This document shows, piece by piece, positions 33,873 through 42,198 of a stretch of 64,000 nucleotides of DNA. The notes under the pieces were generated by a model. The model did not search any database. It saw nothing but the letters and a program-made list of their open reading frames with translations, and was not told the origin of the DNA. Location: contig NZ_FNAF01000002.1 of NCBI RefSeq assembly GCF_900101835.1, positions 124,001 through 188,000 on the forward strand, written 5' to 3'. The position numbers were made by a program, and so were the translations under genes. Each line of letters starts with the position of its first letter. The stretch's first letter is position 1. The stretch is from Peptococcus niger (GTDB lineage: Bacteria > Bacillota > Peptococcia > Peptococcales > Peptococcaceae).

Positions 33873-33886
33873 AAGGAGGAAACGGA

Positions 33887-34465
33887 ATGGATAAGCGCGT
33901 ATGTGTATTGTTGGCCCCCGGCTATGAAGAGGTGGAAGCGCTGACACCGGTGGATTATTTGCGCCGTGCCGGTGTAACCGTGGATGTGGTGTCTACGGTG
34001 GAAGATATTGCTGTAGAAAGCGCCCACCAGGTCATCGTTCAAGCGGATACTTTTTTAGAGGATATCCAAGCGGAAGAATACGCCATGGTCGTAATCCCCG
34101 GTGGCCTGCCGGGGGCGCCGAACCTGGCCGCCAACCCGGGCGTGATCAGCCTCCTGCAGAAGGTTTATGCCCAGGGAGACTTTGTGGCGGCGCTGTGTGC
34201 AGGACCGATTGTTCTTGAAAAGGCCGGCTTGCTGAAAGGTCGCGCCTGCACCTGTTTCCCCGGCGTGGAAGACAAGCTGGTGAGCAAGGGGGCTTTTAAA
34301 ACGGATACGGTGGTCGTTGATGACCGGGTGATTACCTCCCGTGGTGCCGGTGCGGCAGGTTATTTCAGCCTGTCCCTGGTGGCGGCCCTTTTGGGGGATG
34401 AGAAAGCGGCAGAAGTGAAAAAAGCCGTTGTGATGGACATTGTGGAAGACAATATCAGAGGCTGA
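33887..34465 (+). CDS. DJ-1/PfpI family protein
   Basis: This 192-residue cytosolic protein has the DJ-1 nucleophile Cys C104 in AALCAGPIVL, the conserved Glu E15 in PGYEEVEA, and VVIPGGLPG (68-76). Members act as glyoxalases, deglycases or stress chaperones, and the exact activity is debated. TAAGGAGG lies nine bases before the ATG, downstream of the tandem repeats. A TATAAT at 33804-33809 is the likely -10. It ends five bases before the PBP gene, so the two are co-transcribed. Confidence 0.9.
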   Translation: MDKRVCVLLAPGYEEVEALTPVDYLRRAGVTVDVVSTVEDIAVESAHQVIVQADTFLEDIQAEEYAMVVIPGGLPGAPNLAANPGVISLLQKVYAQGDFVAALCAGPIVLEKAGLLKGRACTCFPGVEDKLVSKGAFKTDTVVVDDRVITSRGAGAAGYFSLSLVAALLGDEKAAEVKKAVVMDIVEDNIRG

Positions 34466-34469
34466 TGAG

Positions 34470-36308
34470 ATGACCTTGTTTTTCAGAAAAAAATTACAAA
34501 AGACGCTAATGCTGGTGATGGCCGCAGGGCTCTTGGCCTGCCTGGCCCTTGGCCTAACCGCCTGTGCTGACGATGGAAGCGATGCGGCCATCGATGAGAT
34601 GATTTTGACCTTGCAACAAGGCAATCCAACGGACATTCAGGCCATTATGACGCCCAACAGCCGAGAAAAATACAGCGTGGATGAGATGACCGCTAGACAA
34701 AATCATGTCCACCAGGCCCTGGCCCTGAAGGAGGTCCGGTATAAGAACTTTAAGCTGGACCGTGGCGCCTCCACCGATGACCGGAAAGTCTACACCGGTA
34801 AAATTGAGTTAACCGGTGACTATGGCAGCTTGAAGCGGGACCTGGCCCTGGTCTTCCTGCCCACAGGTAAGGGGGACCAGCCCTGGCAATTGCAATGGAA
34901 GCCGGAGGTCTTGTTTCCCGGCTTGACCGATAAAAATGACCTGGTGGTGAAAAGTAAACCGGCCCACCGGGGCAGCATCTATGACCGCAATGGCGTTCTG
35001 CTGGCAAAAGACGGTGCCGAAGGGCGGGAATACCCTTATGGTGACATTGCCGCCCCGGCCCTGGGTTTTGTCCGGGCGGTGACTGAAGGCGAGCAGGTTG
35101 CCGGGCATTATAAAAAATACCCGGTCGGTACCCGGGTAGGACGGGCCGGCCTGGAACAGGCCTATAACGATGTTTTGAGCGGCCGCAACGGGTTAACCGT
35201 CATTCTTTCAGATGAACCGAAAAAAATTCTGGTAAAAACCGAGCCGGAAGACGGGAAAGACATCCATACCACCCTGGACATTCGGGTGCAGAAAGCAGCT
35301 TACGCGGAAATTACTGGTGAATATGGGGCCGTTGTGGCTTCTAATCCGCAAAACGGGGATATGTTGGCCTTGGTGAGCAGTCCCTCCTTTAACCCGGACG
35401 ACTGGTCAGACCAGGCCTTGAGCGATGAAGACTATCAAGAGGCCGTTGCAGAAGGTTATGCGCCGCTTAGAGGCGTATACGCCATGGCCTTTACCCCGGG
35501 TTCTACGCAAAAGTTGTACACCTCTGTGATTGCGCTGAAAGACGGCGTTCTGGATCATGAAAAAGGCTATGAAATTTACGGTGAAACCTGGCAGCCACCG
35601 GTCGGCTGGGGCGGCTATAAGGTTCGGCGGGTGACCCCCATTAACGGGTTTATCAACCTGCACCAGGCCCTGGTGTCGTCCGACAACATTTTCTTCGCCC
35701 GCACCGGCCTGGATCTGGGTGCTAAACGCCTGGTAGAGGGCTTGGGCGAGATGGGCTACGGCGTGAAAGTCCCCGGCAAGCTGAAGGTGGATACCAGTCA
35801 GATAACCCAGACCGGGACCATTGATGAAGCCCATGAAACAGCCGTAGCGGATACCTCCTACGGGCAATACCAACTGCAGATGACCCCCTACCAAATGACG
35901 CTGACCTACGGTCTCTTGGCCAATGGAGGCAAGATTATGCAGCCCCGCCTCTTATTAGATGAAGAAAGCAAGGTATGGTTTGACCAATTGGTCAAGGCGG
36001 AAGATCTGGCCTATTTGAACCAGGCTTTACGGGAGGCCATTACCATCACCCATCCGGTTGCGGACCGGTCTTATGCGGCCATGACCGGGAAAACCGGCAC
36101 CGCAGAAGTGGGACCGGACGGCAGCATTAACTTGGGCTGGTTCGTCGGTTACGACCAGAAAAAACCGCAATTGATGATGACCGTTATGGTCAATGGGGTG
36201 CAAAATCGCGGTGGCAGTGATGTCAACTGTGCCTACTTCGGCCGCATTATGGATGCCCTTTATGCTAATGGTACTTACACCCCGGATCTTCAGAAACCTT
36301 CCAAATGA
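34470..36308 (+). CDS. Class B penicillin-binding protein, MecA-like lipoprotein
   Basis: This D,D-transpeptidase cross-links peptidoglycan outside the membrane. The 612-residue protein has a lipoprotein-type signal (LGLTAC, C32) and an NTF2-like MecA_N domain (about 35-155). A dimerisation domain (about 160-265, starting AHRGSIYDRNG) and a transpeptidase domain follow. Catalytic motifs are STQK (345-348), SDN (404-406) and KTGT (541-544). The layout matches MecA/PBP3-type class B PBPs that tolerate beta-lactams in some species; resistance cannot be concluded from sequence. The ATG at 34470 is five bases from the DJ-1 stop, with GAGGCTGATGAG as a weak SD. Confidence 0.92.
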   Translation: MTLFFRKKLQKTLMLVMAAGLLACLALGLTACADDGSDAAIDEMILTLQQGNPTDIQAIMTPNSREKYSVDEMTARQNHVHQALALKEVRYKNFKLDRGASTDDRKVYTGKIELTGDYGSLKRDLALVFLPTGKGDQPWQLQWKPEVLFPGLTDKNDLVVKSKPAHRGSIYDRNGVLLAKDGAEGREYPYGDIAAPALGFVRAVTEGEQVAGHYKKYPVGTRVGRAGLEQAYNDVLSGRNGLTVILSDEPKKILVKTEPEDGKDIHTTLDIRVQKAAYAEITGEYGAVVASNPQNGDMLALVSSPSFNPDDWSDQALSDEDYQEAVAEGYAPLRGVYAMAFTPGSTQKLYTSVIALKDGVLDHEKGYEIYGETWQPPVGWGGYKVRRVTPINGFINLHQALVSSDNIFFARTGLDLGAKRLVEGLGEMGYGVKVPGKLKVDTSQITQTGTIDEAHETAVADTSYGQYQLQMTPYQMTLTYGLLANGGKIMQPRLLLDEESKVWFDQLVKAEDLAYLNQALREAITITHPVADRSYAAMTGKTGTAEVGPDGSINLGWFVGYDQKKPQLMMTVMVNGVQNRGGSDVNCAYFGRIMDALYANGTYTPDLQKPSK

Positions 36309-36332
36309 GAAGCACAAATCAAGGCACCGCAA

Positions 36333-36384
36333 GCACTGACCCCCAAAGGTTGGATTTCTTAGTCCAACTTTTGGGGGTCAGTGC
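36333..36384. repeat. 52-bp palindrome, left copy, IS3-end derived
   Basis: GCACTGACCCCCAAAGGTTGG and its near-perfect complement surround a short TTTCTTAG loop. An identical copy stands at 39663-39714, and the reverse complement of 43 of the central 44 bases forms the left end of the IS at 49504. It begins the arsenic cassette and the larger island, directly after the PBP gene. Confidence 0.9.
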
Positions 36385-36424
36385 ACACTGCCATCAGAGG
36401 CGGGAAGATTTTTGAAAGAATATT

Positions 36425-36464
36425 ACATTCACGAATTGACAACTGTGAATGTGACGGATATAAT
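36425..36464 (+). promoter_or_regulatory. arsR: ars promoter with ArsR-type operator
   Basis: TTGACA (36436) and TATAAT (36459) are spaced by 17 bases. The perfect dyad ACATTCAC-N12-GTGAATGT (36425-36452) straddles the -35, the expected place for ArsR repression relieved by arsenite. Confidence 0.85.
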
Positions 36465-36490
36465 ATTTACATCTCCCGGAGGTGAAAATC

Positions 36491-36811
36491 ATGGGATTCA
36501 GAGAAGATGCTAAAAAAATAAAGGCGCTCACAGATGAAAATCGCCTTGCGATCATGCTTGCGCTCCAGCATGGAGAAAAGTGCGGATGTGATCTGCTGGA
36601 GGAACTGAATATCACGCAGCCGACTCTTTCGCATCACATGAAGATTCTTGCAAACAGCGGCCTTGTTGATTACTACAAAGAGGGAAAATGGGTGCATTAC
36701 TCGATCTCCGCAGACGGTGTAAAAGATTTCCGGGAAATGATCGGTTCCTACGCAAGATGTGACTGTGAAACAGACAGCAGCGTATCCTGCGGATGCAAGG
36801 AAAAGAAGTAA
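36491..36811 (+). CDS. arsR: ArsR-family metalloregulator
   Basis: This 106-residue winged-helix repressor senses As(III). The HTH (about 33-65) contains CGCDLLEELNITQ, in which C31 and C33 correspond to the CxC arsenite site of the alpha-3 helix. Four more cysteines close the protein (C90, C92, C100, C102), a possible second metal site. GGAGG (36478-36482) lies eight bases before the ATG. A GTG nine bases upstream overlaps that SD and is rejected. It should repress its own promoter via the dyad at 36425. Confidence 0.92.
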   Translation: MGFREDAKKIKALTDENRLAIMLALQHGEKCGCDLLEELNITQPTLSHHMKILANSGLVDYYKEGKWVHYSISADGVKDFREMIGSYARCDCETDSSVSCGCKEKK

Positions 36812-36828
36812 TCGATATCTATCATTCA

Positions 36829-36852
36829 TAGGTAGTCCTTTAGGATTGCCTA
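36829..36852 (+). other. Intercistronic hairpin between arsR and acr3
   Basis: TAGGTAGTCC and GGATTGCCTA pair (with two G-U pairs) around TTTA. A second small hairpin ATACAT-TTCA-ATGTAT follows at about 36870-36885. There is no T-run; partial attenuation or mRNA processing is possible. Confidence 0.5.
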
Positions 36853-36907
36853 TATAAAGGCTATATATAGATACATTTCAATGTATAGAATTAATGGAGG
36901 CGAGGTC

Positions 36908-37948
36908 ATGAGCAATCAAAGCAAAGGCATTAATACATTTCAGCGGTATCTTTCTGTGTGGGTGCTGCTATGCATGGTTATAGGAGTAGCGATCGGACAT
37001 TTTGTCCCGGCTGTGCCTGCCACACTCGGCAGATTACAGATTTCCGGCATTTCGATTCCTATCGCTATTCTCATCTGGATCATGATTTATCCCATGATGA
37101 TGAAAGTAGATTTTCAAAGCGTAAAACAGATTGGGAAGAATCCGAAAGGGCTGCTTGTCACATGGGCGACGAACTGGCTGATCAAGCCGTTTACCATGTA
37201 TGGAATTGCTTATCTGTTTTTGTTTGTCGTATTTAAAGCTTTCATATCTAAGGAATTGGCAACGGAATACCTTGCCGGAGCTGTGCTTTTAGGTGCTGCT
37301 CCATGTACGGCGATGGTTTTTGTGTGGAGTACGCTTACAAAAGGAAATCCTGCTTATACGGTCGTACAGGTGGCAACGAATGACCTCATCATCCTTGTGG
37401 CTTTTGTTCCCATCGTTAAATTTCTTTTAGGTGTTTCTAATGTAGCAGTTCCGTACAGCACGCTCTTTATCAGCATCTTTCTGTTTGTCGTGATTCCGCT
37501 TGCAGGCGGAATCCTGACGAGGGTGATGGTCGTGAAGCAAAGAGGGGCGGATTACTTTGAGGGTACTTTTATCTACAAGTTCGACAATGCTACAACGATA
37601 GGGCTGCTGTTAACGTTGGTTATTATCTTCAGTTCACAGGCAGAGACGATTCTGTCTAATCCGCTTCACATTCTTTTGATCGCGGTGCCGCTGACCATTC
37701 AGACTTTTTTGATCTTCTTTATCGCTTACGGAGCAAGCAAGCTACTGAAATTACCGCATGATATTGCAGCTCCTGCCGGGATGATAGGTGCATCAAATTT
37801 CTTTGAACTTGCCGTGGCTGTGGCGATTGCGCTATTTGGCACGACAAGCCCTGCAGCTCTCGCAACCACAGTAGGCGTTTTAACGGAGGTACCCGTCATG
37901 CTCCTGCTTGTACGAATAGCAAATCAAACGAAAGCGAGGTTTGCGTAA
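36908..37948 (+). CDS. acr3: Arsenite efflux permease Acr3
   Basis: Acr3 exports arsenite with the proton gradient. The 346-residue protein has about ten membrane helices and the hallmark Cys C133 in LLGAAPCTAMVFVWS. Other family blocks are YPMMMKVDFQ and ATNWLIKPF. The ATG at 36908 is preceded by GGAGGCGAGG; an upstream in-frame ATG at 36881 precedes the SD and is rejected. Its TAA overlaps the next ATG by one base, so translation of the permease is coupled. Confidence 0.93.
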   Translation: MSNQSKGINTFQRYLSVWVLLCMVIGVAIGHFVPAVPATLGRLQISGISIPIAILIWIMIYPMMMKVDFQSVKQIGKNPKGLLVTWATNWLIKPFTMYGIAYLFLFVVFKAFISKELATEYLAGAVLLGAAPCTAMVFVWSTLTKGNPAYTVVQVATNDLIILVAFVPIVKFLLGVSNVAVPYSTLFISIFLFVVIPLAGGILTRVMVVKQRGADYFEGTFIYKFDNATTIGLLLTLVIIFSSQAETILSNPLHILLIAVPLTIQTFLIFFIAYGASKLLKLPHDIAAPAGMIGASNFFELAVAVAIALFGTTSPAALATTVGVLTEVPVMLLLVRIANQTKARFA

Positions 37949-38946
37949 TGTGGACTTTTATTCAGGATCAGATCCTTGGGATGAAGTGGCTGAATGCTTT
38001 GATTGAGAAATTGCTGCTTATGGTCGGGCTTAATTTAGATAGTCGGATTGGCGGCAGCATACAGTTCTTCATTTATGACACGATTAAAATCACGGTATTG
38101 CTCTGTGTGTTGATCTTTCTGATTTCTTACATTCAGAGTTTCTTCCCTCCGGAGCGGAGCAGAAAGATCATGGGAAGATTTCAAGGAATAGGAGCAAATG
38201 CTGTAGGCGCTCTGCTTGGGACGGTGACACCTTTCTGCTCTTGTTCCTCTATTCCAATCTTCATGGGATTTACAAGCGCAGGGCTTCCACTTGGGGTGAC
38301 ATTTTCATTCCTTATTTCATCGCCAATGGTGGATTTGGGGAGTCTTGTGCTTCTCATCAGTATCTTTGGCGTGAAGATTGCCATGGCCTATGTGCTGCTG
38401 GGGCTTGTTATTGCGGTTCTTGGCGGGACACTGATAGAAAACCTGCACATGGAAGATCAGATTGCTGATTTTATCCGCAATAACAATAGCAAGATGGATA
38501 TAGATTCTCCAAATCTTACCGTAAAGGATCGGTTGCTCTATTCCAGAGATCAAGTCGTATCCACTTTTAAGAAGGTATTCCTGTATATCCTTGTCGGCGT
38601 GGCTATTGGAGCAGTGATCCACAACTGGATTCCTGAGGGCTGGGTGGAGACCATTCTTGGCAACAATAATCCATTCGGTGTTGTATTGGCTACACTTGTC
38701 GGCATACCGATGTACGCAGATATATTCGGTACGATTCCAATTGCCGAAGCCCTTTTGGCAAAAGGGGCATTGCTTGGTGCGATTCTCAGCTTTATGATGG
38801 CGGTTACTACACTCAGCCTTCCTTCTCTCATCATGCTTAAGAAAGCAATTAAATCAAAGCTGCTTGGAACGTTTATAGTCATCTGTACAGTGGGTATCAT
38901 CATTGTCGGATACGGCTTCAATGCCATTGCGTACTTACTGGTGTAA
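37948..38946 (+). CDS. Permease of the ArsP/DUF318 (YraQ) family
   Basis: This 332-residue protein has about eight helices and the hallmark TPFCSCSSIPIFMGF (94-108), with further conserved blocks SFLISSPMVD and GIPMYADIFGT. Some members (ArsP) export trivalent organoarsenicals; others are linked to different metals. In this cassette an organoarsenical or accessory arsenic role is the natural reading. Overlap with acr3 and the 13-base gap to arsC indicate one operon. Confidence 0.85.
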   Translation: MWTFIQDQILGMKWLNALIEKLLLMVGLNLDSRIGGSIQFFIYDTIKITVLLCVLIFLISYIQSFFPPERSRKIMGRFQGIGANAVGALLGTVTPFCSCSSIPIFMGFTSAGLPLGVTFSFLISSPMVDLGSLVLLISIFGVKIAMAYVLLGLVIAVLGGTLIENLHMEDQIADFIRNNNSKMDIDSPNLTVKDRLLYSRDQVVSTFKKVFLYILVGVAIGAVIHNWIPEGWVETILGNNNPFGVVLATLVGIPMYADIFGTIPIAEALLAKGALLGAILSFMMAVTTLSLPSLIMLKKAIKSKLLGTFIVICTVGIIIVGYGFNAIAYLLV

Positions 38947-38959
38947 GGAGGAAAATTAA

Positions 38960-39358
38960 GTGCACAAACCGAAAGTAGCATTTATTTGTGTTCATAACTC
39001 GTGTCGCAGCCAGATAGCCGAAGCATTAGGCAGACATCTTGCGTCCGATGTATTTGAGAGCTATTCTGCCGGAACAGAAACAAAGCCTCAGATCAATCAG
39101 GATGCAGTGCGCTTGATGAAGCAAATCTATGGCATTGATATGGAAAAAACGCAGCACAGTAAGCTTCTGTCAGGTATCCCGCCCGTAGAGGTAGTTATCA
39201 CGATGGGGTGCAATGTTAATTGCCCATTTCTTCCTTGCACTGAGAGATTTGATTGGGGCTTGGATGATCCAACGGGAGCTGGTGATGAAGCTTTTATCGA
39301 GACAATTCGGGAAATCCACACGAAAATTGTAGAGCTTTCACAGCATCTGGCACAATAA
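38960..39358 (+). CDS. arsC: Arsenate reductase, thioredoxin-coupled (LMW-PTP fold)
   Basis: ArsC reduces As(V) to As(III) for export by Acr3. The 132-residue protein has the P-loop CVHNSCR (C10 to R16) and the downstream redox cysteines C84, C88 and C93 (MGCNVNCPFLPC), as in the pI258/B. subtilis class. The start is GTG with AAGGAGGAAAATTAA upstream. The thioredoxin-like protein encoded next is a plausible reductant, though dedicated thioredoxin reductase genes are absent. Confidence 0.93.
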   Translation: MHKPKVAFICVHNSCRSQIAEALGRHLASDVFESYSAGTETKPQINQDAVRLMKQIYGIDMEKTQHSKLLSGIPPVEVVITMGCNVNCPFLPCTERFDWGLDDPTGAGDEAFIETIREIHTKIVELSQHLAQ

Positions 39359-39416
39359 TTTACGGTTACAGTTAAAACAGTTCCAATAACTTTTTCGCTA
39401 AAGGAGGATAAGAAAG

Positions 39417-39644
39417 ATGAATATTAAGGTTTTAGGCGGTGGCTGCAAAAGTTGTGAGGCACTTTTGAAGTCCGTAAAAGAGGCGGTAGCAAACAAGGGA
39501 GTTCATGCTGAGATTGAATACATCACCGATATGGAAAAAATCATGGGATATGGGGTGATGAGCACGCCCGCCCTTATGATTGATGACAAGATTGTCTCTA
39601 CAGGAAAAGTGCTGAAGGCAAGGGCTGTAGAGAAATTATTGTAA
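39417..39644 (+). CDS. Small thioredoxin-like protein (CKSC)
   Basis: This 75-residue protein of the redox-active-disulfide-protein type (TM0996-like) starts MNIKVLGGGCKSCEALL, with the active pair C10 and C13 and the cis-Pro region MSTPALMIDD. It lacks the longer thioredoxin N-terminus. AAAGGAGGATAAGAAAG precedes the ATG. Such genes are common in arsenic operons, where they may regenerate ArsC or chaperone arsenite. It is the last cassette gene before the right palindrome. Confidence 0.85.
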   Translation: MNIKVLGGGCKSCEALLKSVKEAVANKGVHAEIEYITDMEKIMGYGVMSTPALMIDDKIVSTGKVLKARAVEKLL

Positions 39645-39662
39645 GCAAAAAGAATATGGCTT

Positions 39663-39714
39663 GCACTGACCCCCAAAGGTTGGATTTCTTAGTCCAACTT
39701 TTGGGGGTCAGTGC
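39663..39714. repeat. 52-bp palindrome, right copy
   Basis: Identical base for base to the copy at 36333-36384 and in the same orientation. It lies 18 bases after the thioredoxin stop and is followed by ATTTTT, so it may also terminate the ars transcript. Confidence 0.9.
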
Positions 39715-39729
39715 ATTTTTCCGGTCTTT

Positions 39730-40780
39730 TTATCTTATCTTTTTTTTCATGGAACCGAGGAGGCCGCGTGCGATTTCGCGACCAATGGATCTCGAAATGG
39801 TGCCGAGCATGGAGTCGATGCCCTTATCGATGGCAGCTTTTTGGCTGCGGCGGGATTTTTGCGCTCTTTCCGATTCTTTTCTTTGGGCTTCAAGTTCTTT
39901 CTGTCTTTCGGCTTCTAATTTTTCCTGTTCAGCTTCCGACTTTTCTCTTTCGATTCGTTCTAAGAGAACTTCGTAGGCGGATTCTCTGTCGATTGCTTCC
40001 CTATACTTTGCATAAAGGGGCGAAGACGCAACCAAGGCGCGATAGGCCGCATCGCTTAGTGGCACGAAGGAGGAGTGGGGCGGAAGGATCAATGCCTTAT
40101 CTGCCACCGTCGGCGCGCCGCTTTCATCGGCAAATGAAACCATTGCTTCTCCGGTCCTGAGACCGATGATTTCTTCTTTTATAGCCATGGATTCATCCTG
40201 CCTGAATGTGTCCGCTACAGCGTTTATCGCCTTTAGCTCCTTTGGAGAATAGGCCCTCAGCTGATGGACGATTCGGTTGGAAAGTTGTGACGACACGGAT
40301 TCCGGCACGTCGAGGGGATTTTGCGTGATGAAGAATACGCCCACCCCTTTGCTGCGCACGAGGCGAACGACTTGGATAATCTTGTCCTGTAAAACTTTCG
40401 GCGTGTTGTTAAAGAGCAAATGGGCTTCGTCAAAGAAGAACACAAGCTTCGGTTTTTCTAAATCCCCAACCTCGGGGAAATTTTCATAGATTTCCGAAAG
40501 CAAGTAGAGAAGAAGCATGGAGTAGAGAAGCGGATTTGAAATCAACTTCGTGGCATTTAAAATATTTACCACACCCTTGCCGCTTGTATCTGTTTTGATC
40601 AGGTCGTTGATCTCGATGGCAGGCTCTGAGAAGAACAGGTCGCCGCCACCATCTTCAATAAACAAATAGGGTGACGGTTTTGCCGGTACCGGTCGCGCCG
40701 CTGATCAATCCGTGCCGATTCATTTTATTTAAAAGAATATAATTTTCCGTATTCCCCTTGCCGATCAAAATTTTGTCCAT
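39730..40780 (-). pseudogene. YjgR/DUF853 (HerA-like) ATPase gene with internal deletion
   Basis: The 5' part (from ATG at 40780, SD AGGAGG on the minus strand) encodes MDKILIGKGNTENY and the Walker A GATGTGKTVTL. It then meets a stop in FVY. In another frame the sequence resumes as LFFSEPAIEINDLIKTD, Walker B VFFFDEAHLLFN, and SRSIGREIARGLLGSMKKK at the end. Intact relatives such as E. coli YjgR have about 150 further residues between these parts. I infer a deletion of about 450 bases with a frameshift. An internal TTG near 40665 could in theory yield the C-terminal 311 residues, but without Walker A. Confidence 0.82.
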
Positions 40781-40884
40781 GAGAACCTCCTTAAAGATCT
40801 AATTTAATTATAACAAATTAATAAAAATACAGGGAATGAATATGGTATAATATCCATGATAATAAGTATCGATCGGAGGAAGCG

Positions 40885-41493
40885 ATGTTTCAACATTTTT
40901 TAGAAAATTTCAGAAAGCCGGAAGACAATTTTGCCGGCAGATTGATGTTAAGAAGTATGAATCAAGGCCATGAAAAATTAGCGAAGTGGGGAAGGTCTTA
41001 CTTAAAAATCAATAAAGAAGATACCGTCTTGGATTTAGGCTGCGGCGGCGGACGGAACATCGAATATTTTTTGAATCAAGGGGCCAAAGTTTACGGCATG
41101 GACCACTCAGAAACCAGTGTAAATATGGCGAGTGAGCGAAATAAAGAAGCGATCATATCCGGCAGATGCCAAATTCTCGTGGGCGATGTAAAGCGCCTTC
41201 CCTTTAAAGATGAATCCATGGCCATTGTCACCGCCTTTGAAACGATTTACTTTTGGAACGATATCCGGGTATGCTTTGAAGAAATTTATCGCGTGTTAAA
41301 CAAAGGCGGACAGTTTCTCATATGCAATGAAGTCTCGTCGATGAAAAGAAGAGATGTAAGGATATTAGCCGGGAAGATTACCATGGAAGTCTACACACCC
41401 GACGACTTGACGAATATGCTTACGAAAGTCGGCTTTTCCTGTGCATACCATTTAGACAGAAAAGAACAACTGGCATTCATAGCGACCAAATGA
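40885..41493 (+). CDS. Class I SAM-dependent methyltransferase
   Basis: This 202-residue Rossmann methyltransferase has SAM-binding motif I VLDLGCGGG (48-56), an acidic GMDHSETS (strand 2) and motif post-II GDVKRLPFKDES. The substrate is unknown; the closest general type is the UbiE/COQ5-like Methyltransf_11 fold. GATCGGAGGAAGCG precedes the ATG. It starts a co-directional trio with the ATC-hydrolase-like and esterase-like genes (gaps of about 27 and 51 bases), suggesting a shared small-molecule pathway. Confidence 0.85.
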   Translation: MFQHFLENFRKPEDNFAGRLMLRSMNQGHEKLAKWGRSYLKINKEDTVLDLGCGGGRNIEYFLNQGAKVYGMDHSETSVNMASERNKEAIISGRCQILVGDVKRLPFKDESMAIVTAFETIYFWNDIRVCFEEIYRVLNKGGQFLICNEVSSMKRRDVRILAGKITMEVYTPDDLTNMLTKVGFSCAYHLDRKEQLAFIATK

Positions 41494-41520
41494 TTGAAAG
41501 AAAGGCACGAGGGGGATTCG

Positions 41521-42147
41521 ATGAAATATCGCCGATTTTATTTCAGTTTATTTCAACATCCGATGAAAAAAGTCTTGGCGGAAACATACGGCCGGGCCTA
41601 TGCCGGCGAGATCATTAAAAAAAGTAAAAAAGTGTATCGAAAGTTAGTCGAAGAGGCGGAGGATATCGGCGAGGATAATCCCATGGCCTACAACGAGATG
41701 TTTGCCCTCGTGTTTGTCGCCCCCTATTTAGCCAGCGAGAAAAAGATTCCGCCGGAAATCGTGCAGGAGACGATGCGTCGATCCCTTTATTTTGTCCGGC
41801 CGTATTTTTCTCTCGTCGACCTCAATACGAAATGGGGGAAGGCGGCCAATAAGAAAAACATCCTGAAGTATGTCAAATGGTATACGCCGGAAAAAGAAAA
41901 GCGCTACCCCACGTCATTTAAAGTTGATTTTGTGGGCGAGCCCTACGAGGGCGCCTGCTATTACAGAATCACCCGTTGCCCCATTTGTGCCTACACCGAG
42001 AAGCTCGGCGTAGCCGAATTAATGCCCCTGTTCTGCGAGCTGGATGAGGTGATGATTGGCCTTCAGCATGGCGTGCTCCACAGAAAAGGCACCATCGCCA
42101 ACGGCGCGGATTGTTGCGATTATTTTATTACAGGGGATAGGGAATGA
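41521..42147 (+). CDS. L-2-amino-thiazoline-4-carboxylate hydrolase-like protein
   Basis: This 208-residue protein resembles the ATC_hydrolase-like family. A helical N-terminal half is followed by the Cys-rich signature: C153-P-I-C156, the block ELMPLFCELDE (C172, D175), R188 and ADCCDYF (C198-C200 region). The pattern suggests a metal-bound Cys/Asp site. In Pseudomonas a member hydrolyses ATC to N-carbamoyl- or S-carbamoyl-type cysteine precursors, but most members are uncharacterised. The ATG at 41521 has GAGGGGGATTCG upstream. Co-transcription with the methyltransferase and esterase genes is likely. Confidence 0.7.
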   Translation: MKYRRFYFSLFQHPMKKVLAETYGRAYAGEIIKKSKKVYRKLVEEAEDIGEDNPMAYNEMFALVFVAPYLASEKKIPPEIVQETMRRSLYFVRPYFSLVDLNTKWGKAANKKNILKYVKWYTPEKEKRYPTSFKVDFVGEPYEGACYYRITRCPICAYTEKLGVAELMPLFCELDEVMIGLQHGVLHRKGTIANGADCCDYFITGDRE

Positions 42148-42198
42148 ACCGAAAGCATGGGGGAAACCGGATGGAAGGCTGCTTTCAAGGAGGGAAAA

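Larger units (their letters stand above)
36333..39714. mobile_element. Palindrome-bracketed arsenic-resistance cassette
   Basis: Five co-directional genes (arsR, acr3, an ArsP-like permease gene, arsC and a small thioredoxin) are bracketed by two identical 52-bp palindromes in a unit of 3,382 bases. The palindromes have outward-facing TGACCCCC ends like the IS3-type element 10 kb away, so its transposase could act on the ends in trans. Codon use (more A/T at third positions) differs from the GC-rich backbone. Mobility is inferred from structure only. Confidence 0.65.

Noticed and set aside
34470-36308. Claiming a beta-lactam-resistance gene
   Set aside because: The MecA_N-like domain shows the architecture only; affinity for beta-lactams cannot be read from sequence.
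36333-36384. Reading the 52-bp palindromes only as transcription terminators
   Set aside because: The left copy is not followed by a T-run. The identity over all 52 bases and the match to the IS left end indicate shared mobile origin, although termination may be a side function.
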